A stretch of 64,000 nt of DNA from NCBI RefSeq assembly GCF_004103695.1, contig NZ_CP035280.1:2294001-2358000 (forward strand), written 5' to 3'. The translations under genes and the position numbers were made by a program. Within the stretch, counting starts at the first letter, position 1; the number at the start of each line of letters is the position of its first letter. This DNA comes from Clostridium sp. JN-9 (GTDB taxonomy: Bacteria > Bacillota > Clostridia > Clostridiales > Clostridiaceae). The notes beneath the pieces are model-generated. The model ran no database searches. It saw nothing but the letters and a program-made list of their open reading frames with translations, and was not told the DNA's origin. Positions 48,381 to 57,139 of this stretch are shown here, one piece after another.

Positions 48381-48722
48381 CTACTTTACACTTCCGTTAA
48401 ATGTGTCATATATAACTTCTGAAATTTTATTAACTTCCTTTGCTGCACCATTAAATATACTGTTTTTAGAAGTATTAAGTTTATTTATATTTTCTCTTAA
48501 TTGTTCCCATTTAATATTGACAAATTCATCAAATGACTTTCTACTTATATCCATAATATATTTATTTGTATCAATTTCAAGCTCAAGAGGTGAAATTTTA
48601 TATGTTACGGAAAAGCTGGATTTATCTTTGATAAATTGATCCATCCTGCTGCTTATTATTAAAAATCCCTGCAGTACAATAAAAAAGGAAATTATAGTAA
48701 TAAGTATAATTCTTTTTCTCAT
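48381..48722 (-). CDS. Small membrane-anchored protein, unknown
   Basis: 113 residues. One N-terminal helix (MRKRIILITIISFFIVLQGFL) then a charged outer part (about 28-113) with WEQLRENINKLNTSKNS. I do not recognise it. It lies between spoIIP and lepA in the same direction; AAAGGAGTAC precedes the ATG. A sporulation-linked role can only be guessed from position. Confidence 0.6.
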   Translation of the reverse strand: MRKRIILITIISFFIVLQGFLIISSRMDQFIKDKSSFSVTYKISPLELEIDTNKYIMDISRKSFDEFVNIKWEQLRENINKLNTSKNSIFNGAAKEVNKISEVIYDTFNGSVK

Positions 48723-48807
48723 AAAAAAAGTACTCCTTTCACTAAATAAAGTATAATAAACACATACTTTCTCTAATAATAAGGATGTACCATTTCCACA
48801 TTTTTAT

Positions 48808-49878
48808 TCAATTACTACCACTTATATACTCAGCAATTATTCTTGCCAAATATTTAGCACATGCCTGGGCTTCTGATAATTGGTTTGTATCTGATCCAAC
48901 TTCTATAAGCATGGCATTATTGCTCTTATCCTGATTAAAGTATCTTGTTCCATAATTATATTCACCATATAATCCTTTGCAAAGGCCTGGAAATAATTTA
49001 TTTGATATACTCATTAACTTATTAACATCACTTATATTCTTATCATAATGTGGATTTTTCTTTGCCATAACAAACATAAACTTAGCTACATTTTCTCCAT
49101 TGAGCTTTATTGTAGCAGCTTCTTTTGGAACTGAATCTCTATGCATATCAATAACTAATTTGAAATCCTTATATTGTTTTAAATATTTGTCCACAGTCAC
49201 TGCTGATTTATTATATGACTGATAATAGTCCTCAACATTATGAATGGTGGTGTCATGAATAACAGCAATTCCATAGTTTTCTTCCAATTCCTTCTTTACT
49301 AATTCTCCTACAGAGCAGATATTTTGTGCTGGATCAAGCTTATCATAATCTCCTGGCAGAAAGCTTTCAGTGGTATGAGTATGATAAATAAATACCTCTG
49401 GTTTGGCTGCATTTAGTGTCTTCTTTAATTTTGGGTTATAAACATTTACAGCAGCATTATTCTGATTCGATTCTCCTGCGCTGTTTTTTGATATTTCACT
49501 TTCATTTAATTTAAATGGATTGAATAACACCTTACTAAAATTATTATCCTGAGATAATTTTATACTTCCATTCCCAATGCCCAAAAAAGCCATTTCTCTT
49601 TCAATAATAGAGCCTGGATCAGCAATATTTAGTCCAATAATGTCCAGAACCTTTTCCTTAAAAGAAAAATTATTTTCTACCATAACCTCATCATTAAATG
49701 ATGTTACCTTAAGCAGCGGCATTGTATAATTGACAACTTGTACATATAACATATTTCCCCTTTTCACTGCATCTTTACTTTCAGCAAAAGCACTTCCGGA
49801 AATAAGTATTATAAATACTGCTGATGCCATTATAATTATAATAAACATGTTCTTTCCCATTTTTGCTCTTAAGTTCAT
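48808..49878 (-). CDS. spoIIP: Stage II sporulation protein P
   Basis: 356 residues from the ATG at 49878, after GGTGGGGG; the open frame extends upstream through AT-rich sequence without a site. One N-terminal helix (about 8-30) anchors it. The amidase domain has YHTHTTESFLPGD, VIDMHRDSVPKEA and the C-terminal MLIEVGSDTNQLSEAQ. It acts with SpoIID and SpoIIM to degrade septal peptidoglycan during engulfment. Upstream lies a long palindrome and then gpr. Confidence 0.93.
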   Translation of the reverse strand: MNLRAKMGKNMFIIIIMASAVFIILISGSAFAESKDAVKRGNMLYVQVVNYTMPLLKVTSFNDEVMVENNFSFKEKVLDIIGLNIADPGSIIEREMAFLGIGNGSIKLSQDNNFSKVLFNPFKLNESEISKNSAGESNQNNAAVNVYNPKLKKTLNAAKPEVFIYHTHTTESFLPGDYDKLDPAQNICSVGELVKKELEENYGIAVIHDTTIHNVEDYYQSYNKSAVTVDKYLKQYKDFKLVIDMHRDSVPKEAATIKLNGENVAKFMFVMAKKNPHYDKNISDVNKLMSISNKLFPGLCKGLYGEYNYGTRYFNQDKSNNAMLIEVGSDTNQLSEAQACAKYLARIIAEYISGSN

Positions 49879-49929
49879 TCCCCCACCGCCCCACAAGTAA
49901 AATAATAAATATCCTATAAGAAAATTATA

Positions 49930-49973
49930 TTTATATATATTTAAAAATATAACTATTTTTAAATATATATAAA
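49930..49973. repeat. Perfect AT-only palindrome upstream of spoIIP
   Basis: Arms of 20 bases (49930-49949 and 49954-49973) are exact inverted copies, composed only of A and T, around the loop TAAC. It lies between the spoIIP start and the repeat element at 49981. Confidence 0.9.
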
Positions 49974-49980
49974 TAAAGAA

Positions 49981-50105
49981 CAAAGATTAAAGAACAGAGA
50001 ACAAAGAAGGTTGATTTTCTGCAAAGCAGAAAATCATTAATTTAAGTTTTGCCCAAAGGCAAAACTATCCTTATTTGATCTTTAATCTTTAATCTTTAAT
50101 CTTTG
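49981..50105. repeat. Structured repeat element between gpr and spoIIP
   Basis: Outer arms CAAAGATTAAAGA (49981-49993) and TCTTTAATCTTTG (50093-50105) are exact inverted copies. Inside are two more hairpins: GATTTTCTGC/GCAGAAAATC (50013-50035) and AGTTTTGCC/GGCAAAACT (50045-50066). TTTAATC heptamers repeat on the right side. A related left half (AAGAACAAAGATTAAAGAAC) occurs at about 59031. Confidence 0.75.
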
Positions 50106-50108
50106 CAT

Positions 50109-51083
50109 TTAGTTGATGTATTTATTAATATCATCTAAATCTAAGGCAGGCTGAAGTGATATATTTATTCCATTTGCTATAACTTTTGATACAGAATCAA
50201 TTACCGTGTCTACTTCCTTTGGTGTAACCATTAAATCTCCCAGATATGGCTGTAAAATTTCTGAAATCATCTTTTGTTTTTCATCTTTATCAATGGATTT
50301 CAAAAGAGAATAAAAGCTGCTGTCTTTTTTTGATTGGGATATCATTGTATCCAGTACCATATCTATAGTATCATTTGCCATGGTGGCAGCATCTACAACG
50401 GTGGGAATACCGATAGAAATAACTGGAACTCCCATAGTAGCTGGACTTATCTCCATCCTTCTGTTACCTACTCCAGATCCTGGTGAAATTCCAGTATCTC
50501 CTATTTGTATTGTTCTGTTTACTCTGTCCATTCTTCTTGATGCAAGTGCATCTATACATATAATCAGATTAGGCTTAATTCTATCGGCTACTGCCTTTAT
50601 TACTTCACCCGTTTCAATACCTGTAAGCCCCAGAACACCTGGTGATAAAGCGCAGACTGGTCTGATTCCTTCGTCAATACTATCTGGCATTAACTGTTTT
50701 AAATGTCTTGTTATCATAAGTCTTGATATAACCTTTGGTCCAAGAGCATCTGGAGTTACATTCCAGTTTCCAAGGCCAACTACCATTGTTGTCATGCTTT
50801 CTTCAATTTTCACCATACTGCTTAATGTTTTTGCAAGTATCCTGCTTACTTCGTCCATCATGTCACTATCATATTGAGTTAACTTGGGCATATCAATGGT
50901 AATATATGTTCCCATAGGTTTTCCTAATTTTTTTTCACCTTGTTCATCAAGAATTTTAACATTAGTTATTTTAATTTCTCCTTCAGTGTGTTCATCTACG
51001 CTTACACCCTGTATCTTCTTTTTACTCTGCTTTTCATATATTTCCTTTGCCTCAACGGCTAAATCTGTTCTCACGCTATTCAT
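50109..51083 (-). CDS. gpr: Germination protease GPR
   Basis: 324 residues. It degrades small acid-soluble spore proteins early in germination, after self-processing of an N-terminal propeptide (MNSVRTDLAVEAKEI). Family blocks visible are VVGLGNWNVTPDALGP, LSPGVLGLTGIETGE, CIDALASRRMDRVNRTIQIGDTGI and PGSGVGNRR. Start ATG with GGGAGTGG. It is divergent from rpsT. Confidence 0.95.
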   Translation of the reverse strand: MNSVRTDLAVEAKEIYEKQSKKKIQGVSVDEHTEGEIKITNVKILDEQGEKKLGKPMGTYITIDMPKLTQYDSDMMDEVSRILAKTLSSMVKIEESMTTMVVGLGNWNVTPDALGPKVISRLMITRHLKQLMPDSIDEGIRPVCALSPGVLGLTGIETGEVIKAVADRIKPNLIICIDALASRRMDRVNRTIQIGDTGISPGSGVGNRRMEISPATMGVPVISIGIPTVVDAATMANDTIDMVLDTMISQSKKDSSFYSLLKSIDKDEKQKMISEILQPYLGDLMVTPKEVDTVIDSVSKVIANGINISLQPALDLDDINKYIN

Positions 51084-51178
51084 TCTACCACTCCCATGTT
51101 TATTTATAATAATATTTTTACCCTAAAGCAATACTATAATACATAAATATTAATATAAGGATTTTTACAATATTTCTC

Positions 51179-51207
51179 TTGAAGTGTTTTCTTAATAATG
51201 TTATAAT
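51179..51207 (+). promoter_or_regulatory. Promoter of rpsT
   Basis: -35 TTGAAG (51179-51184) and -10 TATAAT (51202-51207) are 17 bases apart, giving a leader of about 75 bases before the S20 start codon. Confidence 0.75.
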
Positions 51208-51290
51208 AGCATTTGTTAAATAAACTAGAAACGTACGCAGATTTTCCCCAAAACTGCAGGGACCCTATAAAAATACAAGGGGGTGAAAGA

Positions 51291-51557
51291 ATGGCAAACA
51301 TTAAATCAGCTAAAAAGAGAATAAAAACTACAGAAAAAAGAACTCATGAAAACAGAATGATAAAATCAGCATTAAAAACTACAATTAAAAAGTTTGAAAC
51401 TGCTTTAATCAGTGGCAATACTGAAGAAGCTAAGGCTGAATATGTTAAAACTGCAAAGGCATTAGATATGGCAGCAACAAAATCTGTAATTCATAATAAC
51501 AAAGCTGCTAGAACAAAATCAAGATTGGCTGCAAAGTTAAACAAAGCTCTTGCATAA
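51291..51557 (+). CDS. rpsT: 30S ribosomal protein S20
   Basis: 88 residues from the ATG at 51291 (AAGGGGGTGAAAGA upstream): [18 protein letters not shown], basic and helical, ending [17 protein letters not shown]. The open frame extends 26 codons upstream, but that part is the leader. It binds 16S rRNA early in 30S assembly. It is the only plus-strand housekeeping gene in this part of the window, with its own promoter and terminator. Confidence 0.97.
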   Translation: MANIKSAKKRIKTTEKRTHENRMIKSALKTTIKKFETALISGNTEEAKAEYVKTAKALDMAATKSVIHNNKAARTKSRLAAKLNKALA

Positions 51558-51592
51558 TAAATAAACCGGTTTTATACCGGTTATTTATTTTT
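51558..51592. terminator. Bidirectional terminator between rpsT and holA
   Basis: AATAAATAAACCGG pairs with CCGGTTATTTATT around TTTTATA, followed by a T-rich tract on the plus strand; also placed after the holA stop on the minus strand. Confidence 0.88.
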
Positions 51593-51598
51593 TTGTTT

Positions 51599-52621
51599 TT
51601 ATGCAGCCACTATATTTATTATTAACATTTCCATTAATATTTTACTATCGATTGTGGAGCTCTTTAATTTTATTTCACAGTCCAGACAATAATCCACTGC
51701 ATTTTCTATCTGTTTTATAGTGAACCTTTTGCTCTGGGCTATTAATTTTTCACAAATATATGGATTTAACCTAAGTTCTTTAGTAAGTATATCTTTATTT
51801 TTCTTTGCTTCCAATCCAAGGATTATGTTTAAAAGCAGTTTAAACTGTCTTTCAACCATATAAAGTATATAAGGAATCTTTTCCCCCTTATAAATAAGTT
51901 CATTCATTATATTTATTGCCTTATCAGCTTTTTTTTGTCCCAGGAAATCTACCATATCAAAGATATCCTCATCACTTTTCTTTGGAAACATGTCCTCTAT
52001 GTCCTGTTTTGTAATTTCTCTTCCCATTGTGTAACAACAAAGCTTTTCAACTTCATTTTCAATTATTCCCATGTTATTGTCCAGCTTATTGCAGAATAAT
52101 CTTAATTCTACCTTTCCAATTTCCTTATTATTACCATGCATAAGATTCCTTACCTTTTGTTCCAGGTTTGCACCCCTTATTTTATCTGCCTTTACAACAT
52201 ATGATTTTTTATCAAGTTTAAATAATTTTTTAGAGGGCTTTTCCCTTTTATTATCAAAAACATAGTACATTATTAAAATTGTATAAGGAGAAATTTTGTC
52301 TATATAGGAATTTATATCTTCAAAAAGTTTATTGTTTTTACTATCTGCATTGTCACATAAAAAATTAGCTCTGTATAACACCACTATTTTTTTATCACTC
52401 ATAAATGGAAGTGTTTCACATGCATTTATAATGCTGCTGAATTCAAAATTTGTACCATCAATTTTAATATAATTCAACTGTTTAAAATCATCCGAAACAG
52501 TCTTCTTTACAATTTCATTTATATAATCTTTAATTAATGTTTCATCCTGACCGCAAAACACAATACAATTTTTATTCAATCCATTTTTTAATTCTGATTC
52601 AAACTGCAATAAGTTCAGCAT
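51599..52621 (-). CDS. holA: DNA polymerase III delta subunit
   Basis: 340 residues. The clamp-loader delta subunit that opens the sliding clamp. Recognised by CIVFCGQDETLIKDYINEI, SFIMNACETLPFMSDKKIVVLYRA-like content (actual SSIINACETLPFMSDKK), and the C-terminal RQFKLLLNIILG and RFTIKQIENAVDYCLDCEIKLKSS. It follows comEC by 14 bases, the typical Firmicute order comEC-holA with rpsT facing. Confidence 0.93.
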   Translation of the reverse strand: MLNLLQFESELKNGLNKNCIVFCGQDETLIKDYINEIVKKTVSDDFKQLNYIKIDGTNFEFSSIINACETLPFMSDKKIVVLYRANFLCDNADSKNNKLFEDINSYIDKISPYTILIMYYVFDNKREKPSKKLFKLDKKSYVVKADKIRGANLEQKVRNLMHGNNKEIGKVELRLFCNKLDNNMGIIENEVEKLCCYTMGREITKQDIEDMFPKKSDEDIFDMVDFLGQKKADKAINIMNELIYKGEKIPYILYMVERQFKLLLNIILGLEAKKNKDILTKELRLNPYICEKLIAQSKRFTIKQIENAVDYCLDCEIKLKSSTIDSKILMEMLIINIVAA

Positions 52622-52635
52622 ATTACCACATCCTA

Positions 52636-54315
52636 TTAATAAATTCTGTATGCTTTAGTAAATAATAATTTATAGTGTTTAGATTTGCTTTTTACACTAT
52701 TGTCATATACTAGAGGCAATTTTATTATATCATAATGTCTGTTATTTTTAATCATTACATAGGTATCAGATATAACAACCTGCAGCATAGGATTTAAATA
52801 TAAACTCCTTTTCCCCCTGGGATTAGTAATAATTTTATTAGGTTTTATATCATCTTTTATCTTAATCATCTCTTTGCCTAATGTTTCATCATAATTGCAA
52901 ATCAAAATTCTTTCTTTTCTATATATAATTGAAACCAGGCTGTAACCATTTCCAGAGTAAAAATCTATAGATGGTATTATGGGGAATTTATAAATACTTA
53001 CGGTAAATAATATTATTAGCGGTAAGTATTTTATTTTATGATAATTATGTTTATAAAGCAGATAAGATAGATAAATACCAATAAGTCCTATACCATCAAT
53101 AAAATCCAAATTAATTAATGGCGCTCCTGTTTTCATTAAGAAATACATTGCTCCATCAATAGATATAAATGTAAGTTTTATAGCAAATACTAAAAGATTA
53201 AACATAAAGTTTATATTATAAAATAATAGGCTTATATTTCCTAGTATAACTACCGCAGAATATAAAGGCAGTAAAAAGATATTGCCTAATATAAATATTA
53301 TACCAAAGTTTTTTATGGTAAAAGATATGCATGGATATGAAAATAATTGGGCACTAAGTGTTAAACTCAAAGATTCAGCCAGCTTTTCCGGCAGTAAATA
53401 CAAAAGTCTTTTTATCTTTTTATAGTAAAGTAAAATTCCTAGTGTTGATAAATAAGATAGTATAAATCCAATATCAAAAATATAGTACGGCTTTATAAGT
53501 AAAATAAGCACGGCAGACATGCTTAAAGAAGATAGTGAATCGTAATTTTTATAAACCTTTTTTGAAAATTTTAAAATTAATATCATAATAAAAGATCTAA
53601 TGGCTGAAGCTTTACAGCCTGTAAATACAACATATACTAAAGATAATAAAGTGGAAATATAAATTCCGCTGACTTTTTCAAGAGCTAAATATATTAATGA
53701 TAAGTGCATTCCAGAGACACTTACTGCATGTATAACTCCAAGCCGCTTAAAGTCCTGCTTTTCACTTTGTGATAAATACTTAGTCTCACCAAAACATAGT
53801 GACATTGTAAGTGATGCATATTTTTCTCCAATAAGGTTATTATAATGACTGTATAATTTTTCTTTAAATTTATCTATGGAAAACAAATATGTATTTTTTG
53901 TGATTTTATAATCATGGATATTGTATTCACCAATTTCTCCATAGGAGTAATTGTTTTTATGATTAAATTCTCCATTTAATATAGCTTTGTTACCAATAGA
54001 AAGTTCCTTTGTATTTCCTGTTAAAATTATTTTTCTTCCACGAAATTCGCCTATTGTTTTTCCATAGGATTTATCTATAACAGTTATTTCTGCACTACTA
54101 CCAATATTAATATTAAAATAGTTGTAAAAGCTTATAAAACCTATAATAAAGAAAATAAATATAAAAATAAAATCTTTTCTTTCTTCGCAGAAAAAAATAA
54201 CGGCTAAAAAAGATGCAGCTAATGCTGCACCCAAAAAAACGTTATTTATAAAAATTGAGGAGGACAGGCACCCTAACAAGATTGCAATACAATAATAAAT
54301 AAGCGGTCTTTTCAC
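52636..54315 (-). CDS. comEC: ComEC/Rec2-type membrane channel protein, short form
   Basis: 559 residues. The competence domain has the family motif HAVSVSGMHLSLIY (about residue 190) and about ten membrane helices; an outer OB-like domain (about 70-130) lies after the first helices. ComEC normally carries single-stranded DNA into the cell. The usual C-terminal metallo-beta-lactamase domain is absent; only about 100 residues of unrelated-looking sequence follow the last helix. The start is GTG at 54315, overlapping the stop of the upstream gene by four bases. Confidence 0.85.
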   Translation of the reverse strand: MKRPLIYYCIAILLGCLSSSIFINNVFLGAALAASFLAVIFFCEERKDFIFIFIFFIIGFISFYNYFNINIGSSAEITVIDKSYGKTIGEFRGRKIILTGNTKELSIGNKAILNGEFNHKNNYSYGEIGEYNIHDYKITKNTYLFSIDKFKEKLYSHYNNLIGEKYASLTMSLCFGETKYLSQSEKQDFKRLGVIHAVSVSGMHLSLIYLALEKVSGIYISTLLSLVYVVFTGCKASAIRSFIMILILKFSKKVYKNYDSLSSLSMSAVLILLIKPYYIFDIGFILSYLSTLGILLYYKKIKRLLYLLPEKLAESLSLTLSAQLFSYPCISFTIKNFGIIFILGNIFLLPLYSAVVILGNISLLFYNINFMFNLLVFAIKLTFISIDGAMYFLMKTGAPLINLDFIDGIGLIGIYLSYLLYKHNYHKIKYLPLIILFTVSIYKFPIIPSIDFYSGNGYSLVSIIYRKERILICNYDETLGKEMIKIKDDIKPNKIITNPRGKRSLYLNPMLQVVISDTYVMIKNNRHYDIIKLPLVYDNSVKSKSKHYKLLFTKAYRIY

Positions 54316-54572
54316 TGTCTTAATTTACTCTCCATTTTATCCTGCTGCTGAACTTTAACATTAATCTTTATATTATGAATTGATTCATCATAATCAATGT
54401 CTTCAACAGAAGGTATTACATTTCTTCCCTTAGAATAAAAGTAATTATTTGCAATCTCCAAAGCTGCAGTATTATTAATTTCGTCATAGTTAATAAAGTA
54501 TTCATCCTCAGGTATGTTCAAATACACTGTGTTACTGCCCTTAATAACTGTTTCAAACACATCCTCAAACAT
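54312..54572 (-). CDS. Small protein of unknown function upstream of comEC
   Basis: 86 residues from the ATG at 54572 (GGAGGTGGGTAAAATA upstream). Soluble and acidic: MFEDVFETVIKGSNTVYL, YDEINNTAALEIANNYFYSKGR. No family recognised. It is translationally coupled to comEC by a GTGA overlap, so it may serve in the same process. Confidence 0.7.
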   Translation of the reverse strand: MFEDVFETVIKGSNTVYLNIPEDEYFINYDEINNTAALEIANNYFYSKGRNVIPSVEDIDYDESIHNIKINVKVQQQDKMESKLRQ

Positions 54573-54655
54573 TATTTTACCCACCTCCATAATTATAGTT
54601 TATCCATAATATATTGCTTTAATCACTGGTTTTTATGGAGATTTCTATATAAACA

Positions 54656-57070
54656 TTATTTTATTCTTACATACTTCAAAAACATTATACAACATAATAA
54701 GTTTATCCCAATGAAATCATAGTAGTTCAATATATTTGAGCTTATTCCAAAGAAATGTATAATTACATAAATGGCTAAAAATATTGCCATACATATTATG
54801 GATGATGCTATGCCTGTAAAAAATGATTTCCAAAAACCTTCTTTTAAAAAACTTTTATTAAATTCCTGCTGAAAATAATAGTTATCCACCTTTTCAAAAT
54901 TGAAAATGATTAAAAATGAAAAAATAGAAACTGTAACTAAATTTACAAATAATGCTTCATAAAAGTTTAAATAAATATCAAAATTGAATAGTTTCTTAAT
55001 TACAAAATAACTTGTCTGAAAAACAACACAGCTAAATAGGTAAGTTAAAATATTTTTTATATTGATAATTATCTTTTTTGAACTTTCTATTATTGATATT
55101 ATTTTCCCTAAGCTGGTTTCCTCTAAATATACATCAGAATAATTTTTAACAATACTGCTTTTACCATAGCCTATTCCAACATCTGCCATCATCAGTGAAG
55201 TAAAATCAATAAGCTTTCCTATTGCCATGGCGAACACTCTTCCTTGGTTTCTGTAAAATTCACAAAGTTTTTCCTTATTAAAAGGACTGATTCTGGAGAA
55301 AATGTTAATCTTATCAGCTACCCTGTTAAATTCTTCTTCTGAAGTGTTATCAATTTCAATTCCAGATAGAATTTGATTAGGAGATTTTATTAAATTAAGC
55401 TTCTTACATGAATAAAATGCAGTAACTCTATTTTCTTCTGTAATAATTACTGGTTTTATATTATTCATTTTAAGTAATTTAATATTTTCTTCTGTATCAT
55501 CGCAAATTGGATTGCTAAAGGCTATAAGTCCTGAAAACACCAGATTGCTTTCTATATTTTCCTTTTCGCTGGGTTCATAACTAAAATTCCTGTAAGCCAG
55601 TGCAATAACATTTAAGCTTTTCCCCGAAAAAGTTATATCCGTATCCTTAATCAGCTTTTTATCTTCTTCCGTAATTTCTCTTTCTATTCCATTTTTATTG
55701 ATTTGAGTACATTTATCTATTAAAAAATCAACAGCTCCTTTAACATTTGCCCTATAATTATTTTCAAATTTATTCACCGTTGTCATTATCCTTCTGTGAG
55801 AATCAAAAGGGATCTGAAAAATTCTCCTCTGTTCCCTTTCCAGCTGTTTCTTTCTAATATTTATCTTATCTCCATATTTAACTAATGAAATTTCTATTGG
55901 GTCATCTTTATAATTTGTAATTCCATTAGAAGTGAAAACGGAATCATTACATAATACTCCTATGCTGATCAGCCTGTTTATGGCCACTACGTCAACCTCA
56001 TTTAAGTCCATATTATAAGGTTCCACTATTTCATTTGGTATATACATTTTTTCAATGAGCATTTCATTATCGGAAAAGAAACCATATTTATCTATACACA
56101 GCAAATCAATTTTAGATAGATTTTCTACTGTGGAAAGATTTTTTAATATTACTCCCTTTTTTTTAAGTTTTGACAATACATATGCTGATACCACATTAAG
56201 CATAAAACTGCTTGAGAAAGGTGTGCATAAAATAATAATCAGTGTTAAAGTTTTTAATGATGATTCTAAATTATTTGCATGTATCAAGGAAGGAATTATA
56301 AAAATCAGCGCCAAAATTGTTATTATTAATGTAAATTGATTAACCGTTTTTTTAAAATATTTATTTATAAAATTAGGGCTTTTATTTTCTTTATATATAT
56401 ATGATATTATTCTTGCAATCTGAGTTTCCATTCCAGCAGCTATGACTACACCTGTAGCATCTCCTTCTATAATGGCAGATGCTCTGAATAAAATATTTTT
56501 CATTTCAGAAATTGGAATTTCCTCTTCTTCAATTCTTGCAGAAAATTTATCAACTATTGCCTTTTCACCAGTTATGGAAGACTCTTTTACTTTTAAATTA
56601 TTACATTCAAGAATTCTTATATCTGCAGGTACCATTTCGTTACTTTGCAGCAGAACAATATCACCCTTCACCAATTCTTCGCAGGGAATTCTTGTTATAT
56701 GTCCATCCCTTACAACAGCTGTTGTTATCTTATTTAAATTATTCAGTTCCTGTAATTTTTTATTTTCCCTGGCTGCATTAGATAATGTTACAGCTATGTG
56801 AAAAATATAATAAAAAATTAAGATCACTGCAGGTATAAATGTTTTTATAACAAAAAGCAGTGCAATTGTAATAAGAATTAAAATGCTCCAAACCTGTTTA
56901 ACCTCATCTAAAATAACCCACATGAGCTTTTCTGCCTTAGGGCTGTTCAAGCTGTTATTTCCATGCTTTTTTCTGCACTCTTCTACTTGTGCTGTACTTA
57001 ATCCTTTATTTATGTCAGTATTTAATTCCTTTAGTACCTCAACCCATGTAATATTATGCCATGCTGTCAT
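54656..57070 (-). CDS. P-type ATPase-like protein with degenerate catalytic motifs
   Basis: 804 residues with the full layout of a type II cation P-ATPase: N-terminal cation-ATPase domain, paired helices, A domain, M4, P and N domains, C-terminal helices. The key motifs are altered: the phosphorylation motif DKTGTLT is DKYGFFS (Asp327 kept), TGES is TGEK (167-170), the PEGL region of M4 is TPFS, TGDN is TEEN (544-547), and TGDGxND is AIGKLID (616-622). The N-domain KGA (444-446) is kept. The frame is intact and codon usage looks normal, so it appears to be a maintained pseudo-ATPase, perhaps regulatory. The ISNCY-type element lies upstream. Confidence 0.85.
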   Translation of the reverse strand: MTAWHNITWVEVLKELNTDINKGLSTAQVEECRKKHGNNSLNSPKAEKLMWVILDEVKQVWSILILITIALLFVIKTFIPAVILIFYYIFHIAVTLSNAARENKKLQELNNLNKITTAVVRDGHITRIPCEELVKGDIVLLQSNEMVPADIRILECNNLKVKESSITGEKAIVDKFSARIEEEEIPISEMKNILFRASAIIEGDATGVVIAAGMETQIARIISYIYKENKSPNFINKYFKKTVNQFTLIITILALIFIIPSLIHANNLESSLKTLTLIIILCTPFSSSFMLNVVSAYVLSKLKKKGVILKNLSTVENLSKIDLLCIDKYGFFSDNEMLIEKMYIPNEIVEPYNMDLNEVDVVAINRLISIGVLCNDSVFTSNGITNYKDDPIEISLVKYGDKINIRKKQLEREQRRIFQIPFDSHRRIMTTVNKFENNYRANVKGAVDFLIDKCTQINKNGIEREITEEDKKLIKDTDITFSGKSLNVIALAYRNFSYEPSEKENIESNLVFSGLIAFSNPICDDTEENIKLLKMNNIKPVIITEENRVTAFYSCKKLNLIKSPNQILSGIEIDNTSEEEFNRVADKINIFSRISPFNKEKLCEFYRNQGRVFAMAIGKLIDFTSLMMADVGIGYGKSSIVKNYSDVYLEETSLGKIISIIESSKKIIINIKNILTYLFSCVVFQTSYFVIKKLFNFDIYLNFYEALFVNLVTVSIFSFLIIFNFEKVDNYYFQQEFNKSFLKEGFWKSFFTGIASSIICMAIFLAIYVIIHFFGISSNILNYYDFIGINLLCCIMFLKYVRIK

Positions 57071-57139
57071 TTTACTACCTCCGTGCAGCTATATATAAAC
57101 CATTAGATAATTAACTTTGTCTATGTTATTCATTTTAAT

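Noticed and set aside
50380-50877. 165-codon open frame antisense to gpr
   Set aside because: It has no ribosome site and mirrors the strongly conserved gpr frame; it is a shadow.
51084-51178. SigG-type promoter of gpr
   Set aside because: Some AT-rich matches exist, but no convincing -35/-10 pair of forespore type could be placed.
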